From an uncultured Bacteroides sp. (GTDB lineage: Bacteria; Bacteroidota; Bacteroidia; Bacteroidales; Bacteroidaceae): DNA of 64,000 nt. Below, piece after piece: positions 24,103 to 33,231 of the stretch; positions within the stretch are counted from its first letter, which is position 1, and every line of letters begins with the position of its first letter. The position numbers and the translations under genes are program-made. The DNA is taken from contig USCT01000008.1 of the NCBI GenBank assembly GCA_900553185.1, positions 1 to 64,000 on the forward strand, given 5' to 3'. Below the pieces are notes generated by a model. It was not told where the DNA came from. It was given only the letters and a program-made list of their open reading frames with translations, and did not search any database.

Positions 24103-26565
24103 TCAGAACCGGCAACGCAGGTCGATACCGATCTGAAGCGGACGCCCGTATTGTGCAAAGCCCCGGTTCATGGTCTGGAAATAGAAGGCTTCGTATTTTT
24201 TATCGAGTGCATTGTTTATCCAGAGTGCTACCTGACCGTTCCCCTTGTTGAAGTCAATGCGACCGTTCAAGGTACCGTACAGGGCCTGGCTGGCATCGTT
24301 CTTTTCGGTCCAGTAGATACGTCCTGCGGCCTTATAGTTGGCATTTACGGTGATGTTGTCGAAAATAGCGCCAGATTTCAGTGTGAATACATATTGTCCG
24401 CCCAGGGTGAAAGTATGTTTCGGAACGAAGGGGACATAATGACCGTTGTAATTTTCTGTGTCGCTTAATACATAATCGGTAAATGTTGCGTAGGTATATC
24501 CGTAGTTTCCGTTCAGGCTGAATGCATCGGTTATCTGGGTCCGGAAGGCTGCTTCGGCACCGATACTGCGGCTTTTACCTGCATTGACGGTGATACGTCC
24601 CAGGCCGCTTTCGGCAAAACGTGAAATCTGCTGGTCGTGAGTATCCATGTAGAAGGCCGCCAGATCGGCTTGCAACCGGTCGTCGAACAGGGTCAGGTGA
24701 CTGCCAATTTCGTAGTTCCAGGAATATTCGGGCTTGTACAGGGTAGCTGCTTTCACATCGGTAGAAGTCTCGGCAGACATCTGTTGCAGGATGCCGTTTA
24801 TCTTGTCCTTGGTTTCTTGTGGAATCATGGGGACGTTGTTGATAACCGGGATGGTGGCATTGGCCACATCTTTCATGATGCTGGTCTGCATATCCTTTTG
24901 AAGAATGTCCGAGAACATCTGGATGTTGTAACCTCCCGAACGGTAACCTTTTGACACCGTAGCATAGACATTGTTCTTGGAATCAAAATTGTATTGTAGT
25001 GAAAATTTAGGGAGCAATTGCAGATAATGATGGCTGATTTCTCCTTCGTATGTTTTGCTGGCCTTGTAATCGGCCTTGGGAATCATGTCGATCGTGGTAT
25101 TCATCGGGCTGAGTACTCCGCTTAGTCCGTAAGTGTGCACAAAGTCGTATCCGGTGTTGTAATTCAGTTTCAGATTCTCGTAATCCAGTCGCAGACCGAC
25201 GGTAAACGACAGTCCTTTCAGGTTGAACAGGTCGTTGAACGTAGACTGGTGAAAAATGGCTCCGTTCAGGATCGGAGTATCGAAATCGCCGCCGATATAG
25301 AGTTCGTCTCCCTGAATTTCATCGCTGAAGGCCATGGTCATGGTTATAGGGCCTTGTGAAATGGTAGGCATGTACTGGTTGGCGTAACTGTTGATGGTGG
25401 AGTTCAGCCAGTTTATTCCGTCTTTCCGGAAAGTTACAGGTCCCAAGGTGTTCAGGGACTGATAGAATCCGCTGATACCCGTTGTCCACTGCCACCGTTT
25501 TCCCGGTTTCGACTTGATACTTAATTCCTCGCTGATGGTTTTGGAATTTTGTTTTTGCATCATGGTATACAGGTCTTGTGACGTGAAATCCTGATCCAGA
25601 TCCATCTGGTCGTACAGGTATTGGAATCCGGTGACGCTGCTCAGAATAAAATTGTCAGCCTGGTGTTCGTAGTTCAGGCCGGCATTGAGTAAGTTACGTT
25701 TGTAGCCGGATTCGTTGTTGTAGTTTATCTGGTTCAGGTATTCGGCCCGGTCTTCTTCTTTTCCGTCTACACGTCCCAGGTATGTATAAGGATAACCTCC
25801 TTGGTTGGTGTATTCGTAATTGACCGTAAAATCGAGCTTGCTGTTCTCATCGGGCAGATAAATGGCACGGATTCGTCCGCCGAATTCATTGTCTGTATCA
25901 ATGCGTTTCCCGTTGAACTGATTCTTGAAGAATCCTCCCTTGTGTTCGTAGAAGGCACCCGCGGAGAATGCAAACTGTGAGGAAATGCGGTGGTAATGGG
26001 TAACCGAAGCCTTGTAATCGTTGTAGGTGGCTGCACTCAGGCGAAGGTCTGTGCCCTGATAGGTAAAGGGCGATTTGGTGAAGATACGGATGAGGCCTCC
26101 CATGGTGTTACGTCCGTAGAGTGTACCTTGCGGGCCGCGCATGACGTCTATCCGTTCAATATCGGAATAATTGAAGTCGAAGGCGGATTTGTCAATGAAA
26201 GGAATGTTGTCGACATACAGTCCGACTGCCGGTGTATTGATGCGCGAACCGATACCACGTACATACATCGAGGTAGTCAGTTTAGAACCGTAATCGGGTA
26301 TGAACAGGTTGGGGACCAGTCCGGAAAGTGATTTTACAGAAGTGACTGAGTTCTTTCTTAAATCATTCTGTGAAAAGGAGGTAGCTGATAGGGCTTGCTG
26401 ACGCAGGCGGTTGTTCTCTTTCGGAGTAGCGATGACTACTACTTCCTCAATATCGATTACTTTGGTTGTATCTTTGGGAATCGAATGATCGGTATCAGCC
26501 GGCGAGGCGACTGCAATGGTTGCGGCAACGGCTACCAGCGGTGTCAGAATCGTACGTTTTTTCAT
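24103..26565 (-). CDS. TonB-dependent outer-membrane receptor
   Basis: I start it at the ATG giving MKKRTILTPLVAVAATIAVA, a normal signal peptide; a longer frame reaches 26706 but adds residues that overlap the regulator gene. The 820-residue product has a TonB-box-like segment (IEEVVVIATP), plug domain (SLSGLVPNLFIPDYGSKL, VRGIGSRINTPAVGLYVDN, ERIDVMRGPQGTLYGRNTMG) and a 22-strand barrel ending in Phe (LQIGIDLRCRF). It lacks the CarboxypepD_reg domain of SusC-type receptors, so it is more like siderophore, heme or cobalamin receptors than a glycan importer. Substrate unknown. No SusD or lipoprotein partner is adjacent; a LuxR-type regulator lies directly upstream. Confidence 0.9.
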   Translation of the reverse strand: MKKRTILTPLVAVAATIAVASPADTDHSIPKDTTKVIDIEEVVVIATPKENNRLRQQALSATSFSQNDLRKNSVTSVKSLSGLVPNLFIPDYGSKLTTSMYVRGIGSRINTPAVGLYVDNIPFIDKSAFDFNYSDIERIDVMRGPQGTLYGRNTMGGLIRIFTKSPFTYQGTDLRLSAATYNDYKASVTHYHRISSQFAFSAGAFYEHKGGFFKNQFNGKRIDTDNEFGGRIRAIYLPDENSKLDFTVNYEYTNQGGYPYTYLGRVDGKEEDRAEYLNQINYNNESGYKRNLLNAGLNYEHQADNFILSSVTGFQYLYDQMDLDQDFTSQDLYTMMQKQNSKTISEELSIKSKPGKRWQWTTGISGFYQSLNTLGPVTFRKDGINWLNSTINSYANQYMPTISQGPITMTMAFSDEIQGDELYIGGDFDTPILNGAIFHQSTFNDLFNLKGLSFTVGLRLDYENLKLNYNTGYDFVHTYGLSGVLSPMNTTIDMIPKADYKASKTYEGEISHHYLQLLPKFSLQYNFDSKNNVYATVSKGYRSGGYNIQMFSDILQKDMQTSIMKDVANATIPVINNVPMIPQETKDKINGILQQMSAETSTDVKAATLYKPEYSWNYEIGSHLTLFDDRLQADLAAFYMDTHDQQISRFAESGLGRITVNAGKSRSIGAEAAFRTQITDAFSLNGNYGYTYATFTDYVLSDTENYNGHYVPFVPKHTFTLGGQYVFTLKSGAIFDNITVNANYKAAGRIYWTEKNDASQALYGTLNGRIDFNKGNGQVALWINNALDKKYEAFYFQTMNRGFAQYGRPLQIGIDLRCRF

Positions 26566-26665
26566 TATTATCTCTTTCAGAAATGCGTTTAGTAATTCGG
26601 CTGCAAAGAAAAGATAAAGTGAAAAAACGTACAATCCTAATTTATGAGGATTTGTTGCCGGAAGA

Positions 26666-27244
26666 TCAGATACGGTCTGGTTCAATATATCCGTGCATGA
26701 CTGCATATACCGCCAGTCCGGCTACCGATTTGATTCCGAGCTTTTCTGTGATATTTTTGCGATGGGAAATAACGGTAGTGAGACTGATATTCAGCTTTTC
26801 AGCAATTTCCTTGTTTATTAATCCTTTGGTTACCTGGATTAGTACTTCTATTTCGCGGGGGGAAAGTTCGTGTTCGCTGTCCTGAGCAGAAAGAGGAACC
26901 GGATGATGCGTCATTTCATGGCCGTGGTTTCGAAGCTGCATGATGGACTTGACCAATACCTCCTGAGGTTGGCAAAGATTTAAAGTAGGTACACCATTTA
27001 AGGAAGGTTGTTCTCCTGTAGCCAGAACAATGGCTTTGGGACGTCGTTGCAAAAAATAATTGCTGTGTTCGAAATAGATCTGAGCCGAGACAAAATAGTG
27101 TGCATACATGTCGGGAGTATCATCTATCAAGGCCTCGAATGACGGGAATACACGGATGATGGCTGTTGGAAGAAGTTCTTCCAAAATCAGGCGTAATCCC
27201 AATGCGGTTAATGTATTGTTTTCTATGATGGCTATTTCGGGCAT
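26666..27244 (-). CDS. LuxR-type response-regulator-like transcription factor with degenerate receiver
   Basis: 192 residues. The C-terminus (about 125-190) is a standard LuxR/NarL helix-turn-helix: ELSPREIEVLIQVTKGLINKE, then ISLTTVISHRKNITEKLGI. The N-terminus has receiver-like alternation (IAIIENNTLTALGLRLILEE, VKSIMQLR), but the acidic pair is IENN rather than DD and the expected phospho-acceptor Asp strand reads HYFVSAQIYF without Asp, so phosphorylation in the usual way is unlikely. No histidine kinase is nearby. Its stop is 100 bases before the TonB receptor start on the same strand, so control of that receptor is the natural guess. Confidence 0.8.
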   Translation of the reverse strand: MPEIAIIENNTLTALGLRLILEELLPTAIIRVFPSFEALIDDTPDMYAHYFVSAQIYFEHSNYFLQRRPKAIVLATGEQPSLNGVPTLNLCQPQEVLVKSIMQLRNHGHEMTHHPVPLSAQDSEHELSPREIEVLIQVTKGLINKEIAEKLNISLTTVISHRKNITEKLGIKSVAGLAVYAVMHGYIEPDRI

Positions 27245-27281
27245 CCTTTCAGAAGTATTTTAAATGATGTATAAATATCGT

Positions 27282-28934
27282 TTATGCCTGTTTTAAATAG
27301 CTGGCGGCTGCGTCGGCACAGCGCTCTCCGTCGATACCGGCGGAAACAATGCCTCCTGCATATCCGGCACCTTCGCCACAGGGGAATAATCCTTCTATCG
27401 TAACGTGTTGTAGCGTTTCATTGTCACGCACGATGCGGACAGGGGATGAAGTACGTGTTTCTACAGCTATCATGACGGCGTCGTTGGTAAGGAAACCATG
27501 AGAACTTTTTCCGAAAAGCTGGAAGCCTTTGCTCAGACGTTCGCTGATAAACTTCGGCATCCAGAAATGCAGTGGTGATGAAACCAGTCCCGGACTATAG
27601 GACGTGTCTGGAAGATCATAACTCAGTTTCTTGCGGGTGAAGTCCATCATCCGCTGAGCAGGAGCTGTTTGCCGCATATTTCCCTGTTGCCAGCAGATTT
27701 GTTCCAGCTGTTCCTGAAACTGCATCATGGCTAAGGTATGGACTTCGTTTTCACCGGTGCAGGCAGTGCGTCGGATAAGTTCTTCGGTGGCTGCTTCGGC
27801 CGAATCAGGAAAGGCTTCGCAGGTTTGTAAATGTAAGTCCGGATTCAGCAGGTCTTCGGGGCGTATTTCCACCACCATGCCTGAGTTGCTCCATTGTGTA
27901 CCGCGGTTGCTCGGACTCATGCCGTTTACTACCAGCTGATGCGGTCCGCTGGCTGCCGGTACGACAAATCCTCCGGGGCACATACAGAAACTGTATACAC
28001 CTCGTCCGTCTACTTGCTGCACGAAACTGTATTCGGCAGCAGGCAGGTATTTGCCACGACCGTTTTTGTTGTGATATTGAATCTGGTCAATCAGGTGTGA
28101 GGAGTGTTCCAACCGGACTCCTACGGCCAACCCTTTGGTCTCCAGCTGTACACCGTTGGCAAACAACCAGCGATAGACGTCACGGGCAGAATGTCCGGTG
28201 GCCAGAATAACCGGCCCGTAAAATGTTTCTCCTGTATGGGCCTCAATACCGATGACCTTGTTCTTTTCGATAATCAATGCGTCCATACGAGTCTTGAAAT
28301 GAACTTCACCTCCGCATTGCAGAATCGTGTTCCGCATATTTTCGATGACTCTGGGAAGTTTGTCTGTACCGATATGCGGATGTGCGTCTATCAGAATGGA
28401 GGTACTGGCACCATGCTGGCAGAATACATTCAATATTTTGTCTACATTTCCCCGTTTTTTACTGCGGGTATAAAGCTTTCCATCAGAATAGGCGCCGGCT
28501 CCTCCTTCTCCAAAGCTATAGTTGGATTCCGGATCTACTTTATGTTCACGACTGATGCGGGCCAGGTCTTCTTTCCGCTCGCGTACGTTTTTGCCTCGTT
28601 CGATGACGATGGGACGGTACCCTTGTTCTATGAGGCGTAAAGCGGCAAACAGTCCGCCGGGACCGGCTCCTACAACGATGACGGCCGGTTTCCCTTCTAC
28701 ATTCGGATAATCGGTCTTGACGTATCTGTCTTCTGTAGGAAGTTCGTTGATAAAAACCTGAAGTTTGACATTGACATAAATAGTACGCTGGCGTGCATCG
28801 ATGCTTCGCTTCAATACACGGATGGCATAAATAGTCCGGATGTCGAATCCTTTTTCTTGACTGATGTAGCGTTTGAGCGCTTGTTCGCTGGCTGCCTGTT
28901 CGGGCAGAATCCGCAGTTGGTATTCGTGAATCAT
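27282..28934 (-). CDS. FAD-dependent oxidoreductase (YtfP/HI0933-like family protein)
   Basis: I start at the ATG giving MIHEYQLRILPEQ; an upstream in-frame ATG at 28982 would overlap the radA stop and add a poor N-terminus. The 550-residue protein has an N-terminal ferredoxin-like segment of about 85 residues, then a Rossmann FAD site (AVIVVGAGPGGLFAALRLIEQGY), GRGKYLPAAEYS, VYSFCMCPGGFVVPAASGP and the late FAD motif GLFPCGEGAGYAGGIVSAGIDG. The mix matches the uncharacterised 'NAD(P)/FAD-dependent' proteins of about 530 residues widespread in bacteria. Reaction unknown. It is 40 bases downstream of radA on the same strand. Confidence 0.8.
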   Translation of the reverse strand: MIHEYQLRILPEQAASEQALKRYISQEKGFDIRTIYAIRVLKRSIDARQRTIYVNVKLQVFINELPTEDRYVKTDYPNVEGKPAVIVVGAGPGGLFAALRLIEQGYRPIVIERGKNVRERKEDLARISREHKVDPESNYSFGEGGAGAYSDGKLYTRSKKRGNVDKILNVFCQHGASTSILIDAHPHIGTDKLPRVIENMRNTILQCGGEVHFKTRMDALIIEKNKVIGIEAHTGETFYGPVILATGHSARDVYRWLFANGVQLETKGLAVGVRLEHSSHLIDQIQYHNKNGRGKYLPAAEYSFVQQVDGRGVYSFCMCPGGFVVPAASGPHQLVVNGMSPSNRGTQWSNSGMVVEIRPEDLLNPDLHLQTCEAFPDSAEAATEELIRRTACTGENEVHTLAMMQFQEQLEQICWQQGNMRQTAPAQRMMDFTRKKLSYDLPDTSYSPGLVSSPLHFWMPKFISERLSKGFQLFGKSSHGFLTNDAVMIAVETRTSSPVRIVRDNETLQHVTIEGLFPCGEGAGYAGGIVSAGIDGERCADAAASYLKQA

Positions 28935-28974
28935 AAACAATGGAATTTCAGCGCACAAAATTAGTGAATTTCTT

Positions 28975-30348
28975 TTAGCCAAACAACTGCCTGAAGGCTT
29001 CTTCTACTTTTCGTACCGGCACCAGTTCTATGTGGATTTTCTTACGGTCTAATCCCTGCAGGTTATGTTTGGGTATCAACATTCGGGTAAATCCCAGTTT
29101 TTCGGCTTCTCCGATGCGTTGTTCGATACGGTTGACGGGACGGATTTCTCCACTTAGTCCTACTTCACCGGCCATACAGACTCCGTTCTCGATTTCCGTA
29201 TCCATGTTACTCGACAGGATGGCACTGATAACGGCCAGGTCGATGGCAGGATCGTTTACTTTCAGTCCGCCGGCTATGTTCAGAAAAACATCTTTTTGAG
29301 ACAGCTTGAATCCCACCCGTTTTTCAAGAACGGCCAGCAGCATGTTCATGCGTCGCAAATCGAACCCTGTGGCTGAACGTTGTGGCATTCCGTACGCTGC
29401 CGTACTGACCAGTGCCTGTACTTCTATTAAAAACGGTCGTATCCCTTCTACGGCTCCTGCAATAGCGATACCGCTCATGCCTTCATGATCCTGAGTAAGT
29501 AGCAGTTCGGAAGGATTGCTTACCTGACGCAGTCCGTCCTGGCGCATTTCGTAAATTCCCAGTTCGGACGTACTTCCAAACCGGTTTTTGATACTGCGTA
29601 AAATGCGGTACATATAATGTTGGTCGCCTTCGAATTGAAGGACGGTATCGACGATATGTTCCAGAACTTTCGGACCGGCTATACTTCCTTCCTTATTGAT
29701 ATGGCCGATAAGGATAACCGGAGTACCTGTTTCTTTGGCGAATTTCAGAAGCGCAGCCGAACATTCGCGCACTTGTACGATACTTCCTGGAGAAGAATCG
29801 ATGTTCTCAGTCGAAATGGTTTGTATAGAGTCGATAATGACCAGGTCGGGGGCTGTATTCTTGATGTTTGTAAAGATCTGTTCGAGTGATGTTTCGCAGG
29901 CAATCAGTACATCACTTTCTTCCGGATGTGGAATACGGTCGGCACGCAGTTTCAGTTGTCGGGCACTTTCTTCTCCCGATATATATAATATTTTCTGATC
30001 GGTTAGCCGCAGTACGGTTTGTAAGACCAGTGTTGATTTCCCGATTCCAGGTTCTCCGCCTATCAATGTCAGTGATCCTGGTACCAATCCTCCTCCCAGC
30101 ACTCGGTTCAGTTCGTCATCGCGCATGTTAATGCGTTGTTCGTCGGAAGAGATTATTTCTTTCAGATATTGCGGTTTTGAACGTACTGATTCGATGCCGT
30201 GTGCCACATGTTTGGCTACCGGTGTCTCTTTGCGTACCACTTCTTCTACAAAGGTATTCCATTGTCCGCACGAAGGACATTTTCCGGCCCATTTCGGGGA
30301 CTCCTGTCCACAGTTGGTACAAATATATATTGTTTTTTCTTTTGCCAT
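28975..30348 (-). CDS. radA: DNA repair protein RadA
   Basis: 457 residues, the usual length. It is a RecA-related helicase that extends heteroduplex DNA during recombination. Visible parts: N-terminal C4 zinc finger CTNCGQESPKWAGKCPSCGQ, Walker A LIGGEPGIGKSTL at about 96-108, Walker B DLVIIDSIQT, the RadA-specific KNRFGSTSELG motif, and the C-terminal Lon-like domain (GGLKVNDPAIDLAVISA, GEVGLSGEIRPVNR). Its strand is divergent from the thr operon. A TACTTTTG -7 element lies upstream on the minus strand (complement of 30374-30381). Confidence 0.95.
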   Translation of the reverse strand: MAKEKTIYICTNCGQESPKWAGKCPSCGQWNTFVEEVVRKETPVAKHVAHGIESVRSKPQYLKEIISSDEQRINMRDDELNRVLGGGLVPGSLTLIGGEPGIGKSTLVLQTVLRLTDQKILYISGEESARQLKLRADRIPHPEESDVLIACETSLEQIFTNIKNTAPDLVIIDSIQTISTENIDSSPGSIVQVRECSAALLKFAKETGTPVILIGHINKEGSIAGPKVLEHIVDTVLQFEGDQHYMYRILRSIKNRFGSTSELGIYEMRQDGLRQVSNPSELLLTQDHEGMSGIAIAGAVEGIRPFLIEVQALVSTAAYGMPQRSATGFDLRRMNMLLAVLEKRVGFKLSQKDVFLNIAGGLKVNDPAIDLAVISAILSSNMDTEIENGVCMAGEVGLSGEIRPVNRIEQRIGEAEKLGFTRMLIPKHNLQGLDRKKIHIELVPVRKVEEAFRQLFG

Positions 30349-30503
30349 ATCCTGTTCATATTGGTGATATACGCAAAAGTATAAAAAAGGCGGGTAGAAT
30401 TATTTTCTCCACATGAATTTATTTTTTTTTCTTTTTTCTCTGGTTGAAACGAACTGTTGTTACGTTTTATGGGATTTTTGTGAAAAAAAATAGCTGAAAT
30501 AAG

Positions 30504-30533
30504 TTTGTTTGTAGAAAAATGTTCTTATATTTG
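30504..30533 (+). promoter_or_regulatory. Promoter of the threonine operon
   Basis: TTTG at 30504-30507 and TATATTTG at 30526-30533, 18 bases apart. The leader ATG follows 25 bases later at 30558, leaving a transcript that begins just before the leader peptide. Confidence 0.7.
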
Positions 30534-30557
30534 TCGCACTATAAAACTTCACACTGT

Positions 30558-30647
30558 ATGACAACTTTTAACATCCATATCACAACCGTTGGAATGTGGT
30601 GTTTCTTTATTTCCACATCGATTTCTGGGGCTACCCCTCGGGGGTAA
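30558..30647 (+). CDS. thrL: Threonine-operon leader peptide (29 residues, Thr/Ile-rich)
   Basis: Between the promoter and thrA lies a 29-codon frame that begins MTTFNIHITT and continues VGMWCFFIST SISGATPRG. It holds six Thr and four Ile in 29 residues, with TT twice and IST/SIS clusters, the composition expected of a leader sensing threonine and isoleucine as in E. coli thrL. It is followed by alternative stem possibilities and a terminator before thrA. thrL is used as a functional label; the peptide is not homologous to the E. coli one. The 446-base region 30349-30794 is otherwise gene-free. Confidence 0.75.
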   Translation: MTTFNIHITTVGMWCFFISTSISGATPRG

Positions 30648-30716
30648 GAATGGCATATTGGTGTTTCTACGTGATACACGCTTACGGACGTAAGCATTTT
30701 TCCTTATTTTTAAACA
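30594..30716 (+). promoter_or_regulatory. Transcription attenuator of the thr operon
   Basis: Within the leader coding region ATGTGG (30594-30599) pairs with CCACAT (30613-30618). Around the leader stop, GGGG, CCCC and GGGGG runs (30627-30644) can pair in more than one way. After the stop, TACGT (30668-30672) can pair with ACGTA (30688-30692) and compete with the terminator stem GCTTAC/GTAAGC (30680-30685, 30690-30695), which is followed by ATTTTTCCTTATTTTT. TGGTGTTTCT occurs twice (30597 and 30659). The order leader, alternative stems, terminator, structural gene is that of ribosome-mediated attenuation. Confidence 0.65.
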
Positions 30717-30794
30717 GTTAATTTATTCTGATTTTATTTCCGGCTTTTTATTCTCATTCTGGGAATTAGAAAGTGTAAAAATAATTGTATACCT

Positions 30795-33227
30795 ATGAAA
30801 GTATTGAAATTCGGTGGAACGTCTGTAGGTTCCGTCAACAGCATGTTGAGTGTAAAAAAGATTGTAGAGGCCATTGACGAAAAGGTAATTGTAGTAGTTT
30901 CTGCATTGGGTGGGATCACTGATAAACTGATTAATACCTCCAAAATGGCTGCTATGGGCGATGCGGCGTACGAAAAAGAAATGAAAGAAATTGTCAATCG
31001 TCACATTGAAATGGTTTATACAGTTATTCCTGCTGGAAAAGGACGTGAGGTTTTATTGGATCAGGTCAATGAATTGTTAAGTGAGTTGAAGGATATTTTT
31101 CAGGGTATTTATTTGATTCGTGATTTGTCTCCCAAGACTTCGGCTACAATTGTAAGTTATGGAGAGCGTCTTTCTTCCATTATTGTGGCTACTTTGATTA
31201 AGGATGCCCAATGGTTTGATTCACGTACTTTCATTAAGACAGAAAAGAAGCATAACAAGCATATTCTGGATTCGGAATTGACCTCTCAGCTGGTGAAAGA
31301 AACTTTTAAAGAACTCCCGCAGGTCGCTTTGGTTCCAGGATTTATTTCGAGTGATAAGAATACGGGGGAGGTTACAAATCTGGGACGTGGTGGTTCCGAT
31401 TATACAGCTTCTATCATTGCTGCTGCTCTGGAGGCCGATATTCTGGAAATCTGGACGGATGTGGATGGTTTCATGACCGCCGATCCTCGGGTGATCAGTA
31501 CGGCTTATCCCATCAAGGAATTAAGTTATGTAGAGGCCATGGAGCTTTGTAATTTTGGCGCGAAAGTAGTTTATCCGCCAACTATTTATCCGGTATGTCA
31601 CAAGAATATTCCGATTCTCATTAAGAATACGTTTAATCCGGATGCTCCCGGTACCATTATCAAGCAGGAAGCTGATCATTCATCAAAGGCTATTAAGGGT
31701 ATTTCTTCTATTAACGATACATGCCTGATCACGATGACGGGGCTGGGTATGGTAGGTGTTATTGGAGTAGACCATCGGTTGTTCCGTGCGCTGGCCGAAA
31801 ATGGCATCAGCGTATTCCTTGTTTCCCAGGCCTCTTCGGAGAACTCTATTTCCATCGGCGTGCGAAACGGTGAGGCTGAACTTGCCTGCTCGTTGTTGAA
31901 CGAAGAATTTGCCAAAGAAATAGAAATGGGAGAAATCAGTCCGATGAAAGTAGAAGGAGGACTGGCAACGGTGGCCATTGTGGGTGAGAACATGAAGCAT
32001 ACGCCCGGCATTGCGGGAAAACTGTTCGGAACGTTGGGACGGAACGGTATTAATGTCATTGCATGCGCGCAGGGAGCTTCTGAAACAAATATTTCATTCG
32101 TGGTAGACGGTTCTTCACTTCGCAAGACATTGAATGTTATTCATGATTCCTTTTTTCTGTCGGAATATCAGGTCCTGAATCTTTTTGTATGTGGTATAGG
32201 GACCGTGGGACACAGTCTGTTGGAACAGATTCATGGACAACAGGAAAAATTGAAAAGAGAAAGAGGGTTGATGCTGAATGTCGTAGGTATAGCCAATGGA
32301 CATAAGGCCTATTTTAATCGCCAGGGAGTGGATTTGGTTAATTTCCGTCAGGAGTTGGAAGAAAAAGGAATTCCTTCGTGCAATCAGGTGCTTCATGATG
32401 AAGTCATCGGAATGAACATCTTTAACTCTGTTTTTGTTGATTGTACAGCTAGTCCGGAGATTGCCGGTCTGTATAAAGACTTCTTGAAACATAACATTTC
32501 GGTGGTAGCGGCCAATAAGATTGCTGCTTCTTCGGAATATGAAGTATATGCCGAACTGAAGCATATAGCTCGGCAGCGTGGAGTGAAATTCTTGTTTGAA
32601 ACGAATGTAGGTGCCGGACTTCCAGTTATCAATACTATTAATGACTTGATAAATAGTGGGGATAAAATTCTGAAGATAGAAGCAGTGTTGAGTGGTACCT
32701 TGAATTATATTTTCAATACGATCAGTGCAGATGTTCCTTTGAGTGCAACCATTCGCAAGGCTAAGGAGGAGGGATACTCAGAACCCGATCCGCGCATTGA
32801 TCTGAGTGGAAAGGATGTTATTCGAAAATTGGTGATTCTGGCTCGTGAAGCTGGTTATCGGTTGAATCAGGAAGATGTCGTGAAGCATTTGTTTATACCG
32901 GATGAGTTTTTTGAAGGTTCTCTGGATGACTTTTGGGCAAAGATTCCTCAACTGGATGCCGATTTTGAAGCTCGGCGGCAGAAACTGGAGGCCGAAGGTA
33001 AACGTTGGCGATTCGTAGCTAAGTTTGAAGATGGAAAGGGAACTGTTTCCCTGCAGGAAGTAGAGCATGATCATCCGTTCTATACATTGGAAGGAAGCAA
33101 TAACATTATTTTACTGACAACTGAACGATATAACGAATATCCGATGCTGATTCAGGGATATGGTGCCGGTGCCGGTGTAACGGCTGCCGGTGTATTTGCC
33201 GACATTATGAGCATCGCTAATATTTAG
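30795..33227 (+). CDS. thrA: Bifunctional aspartate kinase / homoserine dehydrogenase
   Basis: 810 residues. The N-terminal kinase (about 1-290) opens with MKVLKFGGTSVGS and has VALVPGFISSDKNTGEVTN and LGRGGSDYTASIIAAALEA. Two ACT-type regulatory domains follow (ITMTGLGMVGVIGV, FLVSQASSENSISIGV; VAIVGENMKHTPGIAGKLF). The dehydrogenase begins near 460 with the NAD(P) site LFVCGIGTVGHSLLEQI and contains LSGTLNYIFN and REAGYRLNQEDV. The fusion carries aspartate to aspartyl phosphate and aspartate semialdehyde to homoserine. The ACT region makes feedback by threonine likely. First structural gene behind the leader; four bases separate it from the next gene. Confidence 0.96.
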   Translation: MKVLKFGGTSVGSVNSMLSVKKIVEAIDEKVIVVVSALGGITDKLINTSKMAAMGDAAYEKEMKEIVNRHIEMVYTVIPAGKGREVLLDQVNELLSELKDIFQGIYLIRDLSPKTSATIVSYGERLSSIIVATLIKDAQWFDSRTFIKTEKKHNKHILDSELTSQLVKETFKELPQVALVPGFISSDKNTGEVTNLGRGGSDYTASIIAAALEADILEIWTDVDGFMTADPRVISTAYPIKELSYVEAMELCNFGAKVVYPPTIYPVCHKNIPILIKNTFNPDAPGTIIKQEADHSSKAIKGISSINDTCLITMTGLGMVGVIGVDHRLFRALAENGISVFLVSQASSENSISIGVRNGEAELACSLLNEEFAKEIEMGEISPMKVEGGLATVAIVGENMKHTPGIAGKLFGTLGRNGINVIACAQGASETNISFVVDGSSLRKTLNVIHDSFFLSEYQVLNLFVCGIGTVGHSLLEQIHGQQEKLKRERGLMLNVVGIANGHKAYFNRQGVDLVNFRQELEEKGIPSCNQVLHDEVIGMNIFNSVFVDCTASPEIAGLYKDFLKHNISVVAANKIAASSEYEVYAELKHIARQRGVKFLFETNVGAGLPVINTINDLINSGDKILKIEAVLSGTLNYIFNTISADVPLSATIRKAKEEGYSEPDPRIDLSGKDVIRKLVILAREAGYRLNQEDVVKHLFIPDEFFEGSLDDFWAKIPQLDADFEARRQKLEAEGKRWRFVAKFEDGKGTVSLQEVEHDHPFYTLEGSNNIILLTTERYNEYPMLIQGYGAGAGVTAAGVFADIMSIANI

Positions 33228-33231
33228 AAGT

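Noticed and set aside
24103..26706. Longer start for the TonB receptor
   Set aside because: The added 47 residues overlap the regulator's 3' end and hide the signal peptide that begins at 26565.
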